Part shown: positions 34,220 through 44,372 of the stretch, piece by piece
Position numbering within the stretch: the stretch's first letter is position 1
How the letters are laid out: every line of letters starts with the position of its first letter
Origin: Blasia pusilla
Taxonomy: Eukaryota > Marchantiophyta > Marchantiopsida > Blasiales
Assembly (NCBI GenBank): GCA_050084515.1
Contig: CM114273.1
Coordinates: forward strand, 22,568,001 to 22,632,000
Direction of reading: 5' to 3'
DNA: 64,000 nt
Notes under the pieces: generated by a model
Told to the model about the DNA's origin: nothing
Seen by the model: the letters and a program-made list of their open reading frames with translations, nothing else
The model's database searches: none
Translations under genes and position numbers: made by a program

Positions 34220-35220
34220 GAGTCCTACCGTAGTCACGATGGAGACTTGGCAACTAGATATGGGCCCTAAGTTGACAAGAGGAGAGCGGCGCCGGATACA
34301 TCAGTTCCTCAGGAGTTATAGGAGCTGCTTTGCGTTTAGCATGGAGGATCTAGGTATGCTGAAGGGACCGGGGATCCGCATTGAGTTGTCGAGTGATACG
34401 CCGATCTTCCGACGACCCTACAGGTACAGTGATATGGAGAGGGCTCTGATTCAGAGTAGGAGCCAGGACTTGGTCGGAGCAGGACTAGTGGAGATGTCGC
34501 ATGGGGAGTATGCATCTACCACTGTCATGTCCGCCAAGAAGGATGTGCATGGCAACTGGACGGATAGGCGGATGTGTGGGCATTATCGACATATCAATCG
34601 GCAGACAAAGTCCGATAGGTATGCCATGCCCACCCCTAAGGAGATCTTTGATGCGATTGGTCACGCAAAGGTCTTCAATTCATTGGATTTGCGAGCCGGA
34701 TATCATCAACTGCCTATTAGATTGGAGGACAGGCAGAAGATGGAATTTTGGGGCATCAATCCTCATGGGAAGGATTGTTTGTACCAATGGCGGTTCTTAC
34801 CATTTGGGTTAAAGAACGCCCCAGCTGAGTTTCAGAGGGTCATGGATCGGATCTTGGTTGGTCTGGATTTTGCTAGGTGTTATATTGATGACATCATAGT
34901 CTTTAGCGCCACGGTTGAGGAGGATGAGCAACATCTAGAGGAGGTGTTTCGACGATTGCAATTACATGAGCTGAAGCTACATCCAGGCAAGTGCAAGTCC
35001 TTCTACGACCAGATTGAGTATTAAGGTCATATGATATACCCAGGGGGCCTTGGTGTTTAGCAAACGAAGGTGGAGGCTGTCTCACGCATTCCACGCCCTA
35101 CAAATGTGAGCCGTGTTCGAGCATTCATGGGATTGGCGACCTTCTATCGGCGGTACGTCAAGGGATTCAGTTCGATTGCAAAGCCGCTAACCTTGCTAAC
35201 CAAGGTGGATCACGAGTGGC
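34220..35220 (+). pseudogene. Gypsy reverse transcriptase
   Basis: A frame open from 34044 to the TAA at 35022 carries the RT domain. It shows IRIELSSDTPIFRRPYRY, then STTVMSAKKD, RMCGHYRHIN, FNSLDLRAGYHQL, FLPFGLKNAPAEFQRVMD and the catalytic YIDDIIVFS (the usual YVDD is YIDD). After the TAA and a TAG at 35058 the same frame continues with VRAFMGLATFYRRYVKGFS and IAKPLTLLTK, the connection region. The catalytic Asp pair is intact, but the two stops would truncate it. It makes DNA from element RNA in the cytoplasmic particle. Confidence 0.9.
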
Positions 35221-35690
35221 ACTCGGGGGGATGAGCACGAGCAAGCATTTCAATTGCTCGAGGACAGGTTGACGTTCGCGCCCATCTTGAGGAGACTGAT
35301 GAGGGGACATCCTTTCCAGTTGCACACAGATTGGAGCATGTTGGGGCTTGGAGCGGTGCTCACCCATCATGATGATGAGGGTAGAGAGTTTGTGGTGGCT
35401 TACACTAGCCGCTCGAACAATGGTGCAGAGGCAAAGTACAACTCGTATGAGGGTGAGTGCTTGGCCGCAATGTGGACTCTCGCGCATTTCATGTGTTACT
35501 TATTCGGAAATCCCTTTACCATCATCACTGATCATCAACCACTGAAGGGGTTGATGGAGTCCGACAAGCTTACATGGAAGCTTGCAAGATAGGCTATGTT
35601 GTTGCAAGAGTATGATTTTCAGGTGGTACATAGACCTAGGACGCTCAACCAGGATGCAGATGGGTTGAGTCGTAACCCATGCCCGAGTTA
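35221..35690 (+). pseudogene. Retrotransposon RNase H domain
   Basis: A frameshift near 35225 separates it from the RT. The frame then reads HEQAFQLLEDRL, HPFQLHTDWSMLGLGAVLTH, VAYTSRSNN, YNSYEGECLAAMWTLAHF, FTIITDHQPLKGL and, beyond a TAG at 35590, VVHRPRTLNQDADGLSR. This is the RT-associated RNase H of Gypsy elements. The DWS and YEGE positions of the first catalytic acidic residues are kept. Confidence 0.85.
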
Positions 35691-36049
35691 GCGAGATGCG
35701 AGTGGAGCTCGATGGCATGGAGAGAGTGATGAGGAGTCAGTGCCACGATGGCACGCGTCAGCCTATTTAGGCATGTTGGCAATGGAGAGCCAGAGTGTGG
35801 AGACTTCGATGGCGAGGTCTAGTGGAGAGTCCTTGGATCCCGAGGCTAGTGAGGAGATGACAGGTGGCCGAGATATTCATGATGATGGAGTAGTCTTGGA
35901 GTACCTTCGTACTGGCATCATTGCGAGCACGGTGGGTGCTAGATAGTGGGATTGGATCCTACAGCGGGCCAGACAGTTCCGTTGGGAGGGGACACATGTT
36001 TTGAGGGTTTGGGAGGATGGTAGAGTACGCGTAGTGCCGCATCCTTTGC

Positions 36050-37000
36050 AGAGAGTACGACTAGTGCAGCATTCCCACGAGAAGTTGGATCACTTTGGGG
36101 TGAAGTAGACGTACATCTTGCTCTAGATTCATTATTGGTGGCGAGGCATGCACACTGACGTTCAGCAGTTTGCTGCCAGGTGCATGGTGTGTGATTGGGT
36201 CCGAGCATCGTTCAATGCTCCGACTCCACAGTTACATCCATTATTGATCATGAGCTTAGGGTCAACTCGAAGTGGATCGAGTTGGTTGCATTGCCTGATA
36301 AAGCGAGTGAGGGAGTAGCTTATGCCTTCCTTGACAGAGTGCTGAGTCCTTATGGCGCACCGGCTGAGGGTGTTGAAAAATTAGGGTACCGAGTTTCGCG
36401 GTGAGTTCCAGGCCTTGTGTGATTAGGCACTGATCGACCACTGCACGATTCGCGAGATCATCTCGAGGCGAATGGATCAGCGGAGAGAGTTGTGCAGACC
36501 GTGAAGAGGGGTTTACGCAAGTATGGCTTGCTGAGAGGTCACCTAGGAGATTGGGACCTCGAGTTTCCGTGGTTGGCGATGGGATACAGATTCAGCAGGC
36601 AGGCATCCTTAGCGTCTTTTTCACCGTATTTGCTTCTTTATGGCCGAGAGCCAAATTTACCTACGGCCATTTGTCAAGATGTTGGCGAGGTGCTGGACCT
36701 TGATGGCCCAGATGTATGGATGCAAGCATGTTCTCAGAGGGCTCATTTGTTTCGGAGAGTGATGCCCATGGTGTTAGAGAACTTGGCGATTGCGCAACAT
36801 CGGGATACGTTGAGGTATGCGACTATTCGAGGTGGTGACTATCGACCAACTGTCCGGAGGTTCCATCAGGGAGATTATCTCTACTTGCAGCAGACGGCAC
36901 CGACGAAGTTGGATGTGACTGCAGGGCGGACTATCTTGAGAGTGCGTTACGTTTTGCCATCCGGTGTTCTGTTGCTGGAGGGACGCGATGGTATGGTATG
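36050..37000 (+). pseudogene. Gypsy integrase, inactivated
   Basis: The zinc-binding start is visible as LVQHSHEKLDHFG then IHYWWRGMHTDV and CMVCDWVRASFN, with TAG stops at 36106 and 36124. The part of the core that normally carries the first catalytic Asp is not found after about 36240, consistent with a deletion. Then SKWIELVALPDKASEG and FLDRVLSPYGAP follow. The second catalytic region reads N-stop-GTEFRGEF (36379-36390) where Gypsy integrases have DQGTEF. After another frame change HLEANGSAERVVQTVKRGLRK supplies the catalytic Glu region. The C-terminal part (36492-37000) is open and contains FSPYLLLYGREPNLP. Integration activity is impossible in this copy. Confidence 0.85.
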
Positions 37001-37072
37001 GAAGGACCATGTGCGTAATTGCGCGCCATGTCACCTTCCTAACATTTATGATACAGTAGATCCGAGCTCAAC

Positions 37073-37238
37073 AGTAGTTCATGCAGGCTTGCGTTGTATG
37101 TTGTGTGGTTCTGCTCGTGGTGCGGCCATGATGCTAGTCTATGATGGATGTTCGAGAGGTTGGCATATGGCATGTTTGATGCCACCTCTCACTAGGGTTC
37201 CTTGGGGACGATGGATGTGTCTCAGATGTACATAGAGG
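37073..37238 (+). pseudogene. PHD finger fused to the integrase C-terminus
   Basis: The integrase frame runs straight into CMLC, about 13 residues later YDGCSRGWHMAC, and finally GRWMCLRC just before the TAG stop. Spacing is that of a Cys4-His-Cys3 PHD zinc finger. The third zinc Cys, expected in a CDGC context, is Tyr here (TAT), so one zinc site is damaged. PHD fingers read histone H3 tails, so in an active relative this could steer integration to particular chromatin, like the chromodomain of chromoviruses. That role is inference. Confidence 0.75.
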
Positions 37239-37407
37239 AGATACTAGGTAGGTTTCGATTTTGACTTTTTCTGTGACATGGATGACAGGAAGGTGACTAA
37301 CGATGGGGCCACATGAGCACCCGACCTTTCTCCTCTTAGCGTCATAGAGATGTATGTCGTGGTGGGTAGGGATAGATGACTATCTGGAGTTAGAGCGACC
37401 TAACCAC

Positions 37408-37423
37408 CAGCTAGGGGGGCGAT
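37408..37423 (+). promoter_or_regulatory. Polypurine tract
   Basis: The purine-rich run AGGGGGGCGA lies immediately before the TG that starts the 3' LTR at 37424. This is the expected position of the plus-strand primer for reverse transcription, and it is the main reason for placing the LTR start there. Confidence 0.6.
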
Positions 37424-38121
37424 TGGAGATATTTTGGTACTTCTCGCCTCTGTGTATGGATGCCATGAGTTAGCATGGAATCGTGTGTGTTTGTGTGTGT
37501 GTTCGATGACAACGATGTATGTTGTGTAGCGATGTGTATGCGCATGACAAATGTCACGACTGTTAGGATAGATCGGTGGGATCTAGCAGAGCGTCTGCAC
37601 GAGTAGTGGAGGACAGACCCAAGAGGTCGAGGATGACATGTTGAGGCCCCGGGAAACGTGAGAGAGCGGATGTTCCCTTCGTTTCGGCTCATTTGGAGCG
37701 ATATAGAGAAATTTACTATTTCGGGTAAGTTTCCATACTGGGGATAGTTGACTTTCCACTTTGGAAAGTGGGCCTTGACCCGCTTCAGCAGATCAAGAGC
37801 CAAGGAGATGACCTGTGAGCATAGGTTACCGTTGAGAGAGCTTGGGAGAGGGAAGGGGGTATACCTCCAAGAGAGAGAGCTTGAGAGCTCATTCCCTCAA
37901 AGAGAGAGAACTTGAGAGCTTATTCCCTCCAAGAGAGAGAGCTTGAGAGCTAATTATTTCTTTGTTGAACCTCTTGGCATAAGGCGGCGGAGTTATGGTC
38001 CCTTGTCTTGTGAGTGTAACCCAAACCTCTCATTAGGAGAATGGGTTTGGTTTGACATGAGTGCACATCTTTGAGAGCTATGGTATGAGATGGTGTAGAG
38101 AGAGATTGGATCTTACTTTAT
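37424..38121 (+). repeat. 3' LTR
   Basis: Begins TGGAGATATTTTGGTACTTC after the polypurine tract and ends in the TTGGATCTTACTTTA block shared with the 5' LTR. It is about 698 bases. At 37864-37965 a 36-37-base phrase (CCAAGAGAGAGAGCTTGAGAG) is present three times where the 5' LTR has one copy, so a small tandem expansion happened in this LTR. Confidence 0.8.
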
Positions 38122-38248
38122 TGGAGATATTTTGGTACTTCTTGCCTTTGTGTATGGATACCATGAGTTAGCATGGAATTGTGTGTTTTTGTATGTGTGT
38201 TTGATGAGAGTGATGTATGTTGTGTAGCGATGTGTATGCGCACGACAT
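38122..38248 (+). repeat. Second, partial LTR start directly after the 3' LTR
   Basis: TGGAGATATTTTGGTACTTC starts again at 38122 and follows 37424-37550 for about 127 bases at high identity, then stops at GCGCACGACAT. This is an LTR beginning joined head-to-tail to the end of the 3' LTR. It could be the remnant of a second element sharing that LTR, or of a tandem rearrangement. Confidence 0.75.
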
Positions 38249-39560
38249 AGAACTAATTCATGGTGTGAGCTTAGATGCTTCTTTGATGAAGAATGTTAGC
38301 TTGCATCCAACTTTTCACGAAGACGAGTCTAATTAAGGTTGAATCATCCCTAAGAGTTATCTTATTTCAACTATGGATTGAGATTTATCTTGTGTTACTT
38401 ACTCTAATTAACGTATGTGGGAAGCGGATGTGACAAATAGGAGAGATAGGAGAAAAAGAAAAAAATACTTATTAAGGAAATTAATGAGGACTTAATTATT
38501 CCATTAAAAATTAAAAAATATGAAAAAATAAATCAATTTGGAAGATGAGTTTTTAATGTTATTTCGTAAATTTTTTCAAGTGAAAATAAAAAATGAATAT
38601 AAAAAACCTACGTACATCGTACGATCACTAACTAATAAATTAAAAGAGAAGAAATAAAGAAAGAAAAGGGAGAACCGGAGAAGGAATCGCGCACGCGAAA
38701 GGACGAAGAAAAGAAAAGACGAGAAATTCTCGTCACTTGACTATTCCCGGGTCATGTGACGCCGGGAGATTCCCTTGCCGGCGGACCTACCGGTAGGCCA
38801 AGCCCGTCAGGCGAGATGGATCGATGGTCAGAAAGGGCAGCCTCGGCCCTCAGGGACGGCAATGTCGCAGCCGATGGATTCAATTTTCGAGGCGTTGCTG
38901 ACAGATCTGTACGCGGACGGTATGCAAATCCTCTCAGGTTCGTTCGTGCGTGTTCATCCCTTTGGTGTTACTTACTTTAGGTCGATGACTCCGTCTCCTC
39001 CCGCGGGGGAAGGTCCAAATCTGCGGCTCGGATTCTCTGGGCCACGCCAATCTCCTCAGCCGATGGTTGAATGCTCCTCACGAGATTGAATCCGCGACTG
39101 TTGGCTCTTTTGTTTGGCGTGCTTTTCGTTAAAGGGACGGAAAAGAAGGCGACCGCTTCCGCCGTGTGCGCTTTGATGAGTCTACCGAAGTTGTTTCTGT
39201 CTGCGACGGGAGTTGGGAGCCGACAGACAGCTGATTTGCTGTCGTCATGAGCGGAGTCTGCGCGGAGGTGGTGGGGGCAAGAGTCCTCAGTCGTTCCGAC
39301 GCTGCAGCATTCCCACGAATTACGGGAGCTAATGGGCCCCGGCGAAGCATTGCAACGAAAGGACCTGTCAGCCCACCGCTTTCTCGGGCCTTGCGCAATG
39401 CGCACCGTATGAAAGCATTCCTGTGTGGATTAACTAACTCGGACACCGCTACCATACTACCGGTATGGAGTGTGGATTCAAAAGCAATTGCAATCAGATA
39501 AATATAAAACTTAAATAGAAAAATGGATGGGAAATCCATCGGGATACAAATGAAGGGGGG
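38249..39560. other. AT-rich stretch, then a GC-rich region with a possible first exon
   Basis: 38249-38690 is AT-rich and empty. From 38700 to 39500 base composition changes to GC-rich with CpG. An ATG at 38863 in good context opens a frame MSQPMDSIFEALLTDLYADG that reaches a possible donor (TCTCAG then GTTCGT) near 38939. No continuing exon in phase and no family could be found. The downstream LINE 3' end at 39561 may have cut the locus. I cannot say that a gene exists here. Confidence 0.3.
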
Positions 39561-39589
39561 AATAGAGAGAAAAAAAAATCCCAATCGCC

Positions 39590-40290
39590 CAAATCGGCCC
39601 CGAAGAGACAAAAGGGGGCTCCCTCTCTAACGACCAAAATCATTAACAGTATAGAAAATATCAGCAACACCTAAGAAATTATGGTTACTACTAAGCGGGC
39701 CTCTGGTATTGGCGTCTCCAACCGCCTGAGCCCGTCGCAAAAGCCCATTAGCTTGGGCACGGTGCAAAGCTATGGAGACCCGTTGCATACAATAAAGTAT
39801 TGTAGTGGCTAAGGACAACCCATTTCTCGACTGGAGATGATGGGCGCAATTCGTAAGGAACGAGTCAAACCTCTCCCCCATAGCCCCATACATCTCAATG
39901 ACTAGGGGGATAAATCGATTTCCGTCATGAAGTCAACTACAAATGTGTGTCTTCTTGACCGCCGCTGCCGCCTCCGCCACCTCCGCCGCTCCTTGTAGCA
40001 ATCTCCCTTTTGCCACCACTTGGGCTCGCACCGCCTCCCGCGTAAGATCCGTCACTATAACATCCGCTACCACCACCTCACACTCCCGTGTCATGTAGAG
40101 ATCATCACGGATAAGGGAATCCCGCATGGAGTAGTGCCTCTCTCTCTCTCTCTCTGTCTCTGTGTACATGGAAGCCATTCTCCCGAGCAATACAGAACAT
40201 AATATCCCGCACTACATTGCGAGTGGCTATCCTCTCACCCCCAATTGGATCCAGACTCCGGTAACACTCGCAATATGTCAAACCAACCAC
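39590..40290 (-). pseudogene. C-terminal part of the LINE polyprotein
   Basis: The minus strand encodes DREREREALLHAGFP (from a CT microsatellite at 40139-40156), an REAVRAQVVAKGRLLQ block, and FDSFLTNCAHHLQSR then LATTILYCMQRVSIALH. Its place after the RT and the shared 3' tail argue that it is the C-terminal domain of the same LINE. The same protein stretch is found again at 43720-44372 and, shorter, at 43434-43719. Confidence 0.65.
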
Positions 40291-40563
40291 CGATGGTTGG
40301 GGGAGGCCTAGTCAAAACCGCATCGATGTAGTGTAGGTAATTGGTGCTATGCGGAAAGCCGGGATGAGGGGACAACCCCCCACCCATGAGCCTGCCCCCT
40401 TTCCGGAGCAAGAGCGAATTCGGGCCCGAACCTCCATGGGGATATTCCCATCCGACATAGTAGCTCTGAAAAATGCATCAAAGTGGGCTTCCATCAAAGA
40501 AGATTGGAGCCCAGACTGTCCGGAGGTAACTAGGGAAGAGAAAGTGGGAAGAACTGCTCTAGC

Positions 40564-42703
40564 CTAAACAAGAAGGGAGTCTCTACAAGCTGTGAGTGAA
40601 GAGTGAAGTGGGAAAAGACCATCCTCAATATGGGAAATGTACTGTAAAAGTAACGATCTATCCCTAACCAAAAATAGGGAGAGAATGAGGGGTGCTACAG
40701 TGGCCCAACTCCCTAAAAAAGTCAAAGACGCCACTAACTCAGTCGCTATAAGACCTACTCCACCAAAGGCAATCGGCCAAGAAGCGTGTCTACGAGCTAA
40801 CTCCCCCGCGGGGCACTCTAAGGAGCTGGGTCCTAGAAGATCCCCAAACGCATGCATGATCTTTCTATCAAAGGATCTATGCAAGGAAGACATATGGCTA
40901 GATGCCCATATGGTTCTACACAGATAACCAGGTCTACGAGCAAAACATGACGAGAGGATGCCATAAGCTACTTGAGGGTCACCAATCCTCGTGAGATCGT
41001 CAACGTGGAGAAGATCCTCGGTAAGAGGGACCGCCACAAAACTTGATACAAAGTCTTGGCTCCCGAGTGGGACTCCCAAGACGCGAAGCCCTCCAACGGG
41101 TGTCAAAAAACCGTTGGGTAAATGAATATCAGCCGGCAAGTCTGATGGAGACCAAGCCTTGCACTTTCCCACCTTCACCGCAGGGCAGACACATGCCAAC
41201 TGTGATGAAGTGCAAGAGCGACGAGGTCTCCAAGGCTAAAAATGTGAGTATCAAATGCCAATGAAGGAAAAATGCAACCCGGGAAAGCCTCCACCGTAGA
41301 AAGAATTGCTCGATAATGAGCCAAAGCAAACAATGCACTACCAAAGGGATCACCCTAACGAGTCCCGGTAGCAAATTTTAAAATCATTACCTCCTCCTCG
41401 AACCTACCGTGGTGAAAATAGAGGTCCAAGGGGGCCCCACAAAAAGCGTGCACGAAGGGAATCAGACTCGCAGTAGGATCCCATGCGTCTATCAGCTCCG
41501 TGAAGATAGCTGCCCGAGACACTGAGTTGAAGGCGTTCTCCACATCAACTTGGAGATCCACCCACTTAGGATGTATATTCAAACAAGCCCTCAAACTTAA
41601 GGCTACCGCCCGACAACATGCTGGCATGGCAACTCTGAACTGATGTGGACTCAAATGTGACTGGAAAGCCTCACGGAATCGCAAAGCAATAGTGCAACTC
41701 ACCAATTGCAAGAGCACCTCACCTATGGCGATCGGACGGATCCCTCCACCCTCCTTCGACAACGCCAAAAGTCACCCTGCCCCCAATACCTGGGCTATTG
41801 TTGCTGGCACTCTCCCCTGAGCTAGGTGAGAGGCAACGTGAAGCAACTCGGAAAAGCCGCTAGCAGAGTCCTTAGGGGGAAAGAAATCACGAAGGTCTTT
41901 GTACATCATATCGGACAACCCTCCGGCTGCTATCCTAGGGGAACGCCCAAGTTCCTCTGCAAAGAGAGACGAGTCTAGGCATAAAGTCGTGTCAGGATGG
42001 AAGTTACGTACAAAAGCTGGAATGTCAACCGCTCGACGAGGATGTAGCCTCTGGATAGCATCGATGGTAACAGCGGAAAAAGGATCCATATCCATAGGGC
42101 AGAGCGCACAAGCGGCTCGCAAGTACTCCCTGACTCATCTAAGTGTCCTACATTGTCGCAATCTGGCTGCTACAAGATTATCCGTTGGGAAACCAAGTGA
42201 AGTGCTACGTCCGGCATATGCCATAAACTTGCTCTTGAGAGACTCCCAATCGCCTCCTCCATAGCCTGGCAATTGGGCCATAAACTCTCTATGGCGAGCC
42301 TTCCCTCCTCGGGTATAGCGAAGACACCATCGTGGAAGGAGAAGTAGTAGATACCATGAGAGCTCATCCATAGGATCAAGCGCGATCCTAGATAGAGGAA
42401 GGAGGAAAGTCTGGAGAAGCTCATCCCGAATGGCATGGGGGATCCTATGAAACAACCTCGCGCATGGAAAACGGGTCTCAAAGAGACCTATGATGCTGCC
42501 AAGGTGGGAACTCTACCACTCCCATGCCTCGGGAGGGAGCGATGATGCATGAAGCATCGGTGAGCATCCATGGTCGACTGAAGGGACCACCCATCCAAAT
42601 CTATCAAAGTCAGGATGTTTAGCTCCTTAGTGGTTCTGAATTCCTGAACGAGTGAAGAATTTGGGACAACAAGGGCATTTTGTATCCCAACTAGATGACC
42701 CAC
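40564..42703 (-). pseudogene. LINE reverse transcriptase polyprotein, catalytic motif lost
   Basis: From 42703 the minus strand gives FHRIPHAIRDELLQTF and WYLLLLLPRWCL (N-terminal domain). At about 41768 it gives LSKEGGGIRPIAIGEV, then SPHQFRVAMPACC and VDLQVDVENAFNSVSR, all standard LINE RT blocks. The next conserved block reads R-stop-GDPFGSALFALA where RQGDP is expected (TAG for Gln near 41356). The catalytic pair reads AFDTHI rather than ADDTHI, so the enzyme is dead. The rest, 41199-40564, has KCKAWSPSDLP, GGLRVLGVPLGS and an RHASWPIAFGGVGL block. This RT would copy element RNA at the integration site. Confidence 0.85.
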
Positions 42704-43433
42704 GGGCCCCTACGTGAGGGGCCGATGCAGGTCGAGGCATGGACACAGCTCACCAAGAAGAGAACATGACCCCCTCCATCAAACTCGAGAGACAACCCCC
42801 ATCAGAATTCGCCCCACAACCCCCATTCAAACCAACACTAATGGTAATTGACTCTCTTCCCGTCCACGATAATGCTCTCCCTAGTATGAACTCTCATCTA
42901 CCATCTTCACTGAGGACTTATGGCCCAACCCCTTCCCAAAACAATGTAGAGGTAGTATGGAGGTACAAATGATATGGAAAGAGAATAGACGAAACTGAAG
43001 AAAAATATATGGGAATAGAGGTCTACCTTAGGGTGGGATAACGGAGAAAAATATGGGTCAAACGTGAGCGAGAAATATGAGTGGCTACAGGGTAAGGACA
43101 TAGAGAAAAAGGGGTGGTGTGGAAGAATAACATGAGTTGTCTTGGAAACATTCATGACATGACAACGAAACATGACAACAAAGAGGACTCTAATACCTAC
43201 ATGAGAAACCCTAAAAAATCAGGAATCTAAAAAACAAAATAAAACAAAAAAGGCTTCACTATAACATTGACGCTGTGGATCAAAACATAGAGCAGAGTGA
43301 TATCTCCGTTTTGGTATAACACACGACTCCCCTCCATCCTCCTTCACTCCGTGGCAAACTCCGTCCCCGCCGCCTCCTCACCTTCCTCCGCCACCTCCGT
43401 AGATCTCCGTCAGGGGGTTTCTTTGGGGGGGGC

Positions 43434-43719
43434 ATAGAGAGAAAAAAACGCGTGGGCCAAAATCGGCCCCGAAGAGACAGAAGGGGGCTTCCCCCCCCTA
43501 ACGACCAAAATCATCAACAACAAAGACAATACCAACAACACCTAGAGAACTATGGCTACTACGAAGTGGGCCTCTAGTATTGGCGTCTCCAACAACCTCA
43601 GCCCGCAGCAAAAGCCCTTTTTCCTGGGCACGCTACAAAGCTATGGAGACCCGTTGCCTACAATAAAGTATCGCAGTGGCTAAAAAAAACCCATTTCTCG
43701 ACTGGAGATGATGGGTGCA
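43434..43719 (-). repeat. 5'-truncated LINE 3'-end copy
   Basis: About 286 bases align with 39562-39848 (same tail, same GCCCCGAAGAGACA, GGCCTCTAGTATTGGCGTCTCC and CTGGAGATGATGGG blocks). The copy stops exactly where the tail of the next copy starts at 43720. Such 5' truncation is the usual result of incomplete LINE reverse transcription. Confidence 0.8.
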
Positions 43720-44372
43720 ATAGAGAGAAAAAAAACCCCAAAGGCCAAAATCGGCCCCGAAGAGACAAAAGGGGGCAACCTCCATGACGACCAAAATCAT
43801 TAACAACATAGAAAATATCAGCAACACCTAGGGAACTATGGTTACTACTAAGCGGGCCTCTAGCATTGGTGTCTCCAACCGCTTGAGCCCGTCGCAAAAG
43901 CCCATTAGCTTGGGCACGGTGCAAAGCTATGGAGACCCGTTGCATACAGTAAAGTATTGTAGTGGCTAAGGACAACCCATTTCTCGACTGGAGATGATGG
44001 GCGCAATTAGTAAGGAACGAGTCAAACCTCCCCCCCATAGCCCCATACATCTCAATGACTAGGGGGATAAATTGATGTCCGTCATGAAGCCGACTATAAA
44101 TGTGGGTCTTCTTTACCGCCGCCGCTCCTTGTAGCAATCTCCCTTGTGCCACCACGTGGGCTCTCACCGCCTCCCGCATAGGATTTGTCACTACAACATC
44201 CGCTACCACCACCTAAGACTCCCGCGTCATGTAGAGATCAACACGGATAAGGGAATCCCACATGGAGTAGTGTCTCTCTCTCTCTCTCTGCACATGGAAG
44301 CCACTATCTTGAGCAATAGAGAACATAATATCCCGCACTGCATCGTGAGTGGCTATCCTCTCACTCCCAACT
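43720..44372 (-). repeat. Second 5'-truncated LINE 3'-end copy
   Basis: About 650 bases match 39562 to about 40250, including the TCTCTC microsatellite (44274-44289) and the ATAATATCCCGCACT block. Similarity ends near 44372 in CTCTCACTCCCAA. It keeps a longer open frame than the copy at 39.6 kb (minus 44212-43658). Confidence 0.8.

Larger units (their letters stand above)
28452..38121 (+). mobile_element. Degenerate Ty3/Gypsy retrotransposon carrying a DNMT3-like methyltransferase and a PHD finger
   Basis: The parts on the plus strand, in order, are: truncated 5' LTR (28452-28888), long leader, gag (about 30460-31830), protease (about 31952-32690), DNMT3-like cytosine methyltransferase (33108-about 33905), reverse transcriptase (about 34220-35220), RNase H (about 35221-35690), integrase (about 36050-37000), PHD finger (about 37073-37238), polypurine tract (37408-37423) and 3' LTR (37424-38121). 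The RT before integrase order is that of Ty3/Gypsy. Stops and frameshifts break every domain, so the copy cannot make its proteins. Cytosine methyltransferases inside retrotransposons have been reported for charophyte algae and dinoflagellates; the layout here fits that idea. The 5' LTR lacks about 200 bases of its start, and no target duplication could be identified. Confidence 0.9.
39561..42760 (-). mobile_element. LINE (non-LTR retrotransposon), dead, 3' end at 39561
   Basis: Read from about 42760 downwards on the minus strand, the pieces of one LINE polyprotein occur in order: an N-terminal block, the reverse transcriptase, a thumb/connection region and a C-terminal domain. Stops and frameshifts separate them. 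The 3' end on the plus strand is the ATAGAGAGAAAAAAAA tract at about 39562, shared by two further copies at 43434 and 43720. The 5' end is not clear. No apurinic-type endonuclease domain was recognised upstream, so the copy may be 5'-truncated. Confidence 0.8.

Noticed and set aside
31186-36426. TAG read as glutamine (variant genetic code, as in some green algae)
   Set aside because: Histone H3 here ends with TAG exactly at its conserved C-terminus, and other stops and frameshifts also occur in the transposons, so decay explains the TAG codons better.
37441-38250. GAGAG-rich short repeats as a CRISPR-like array
   Set aside because: They are a three-copy expansion in an LTR without unique spacers, in a eukaryotic setting.
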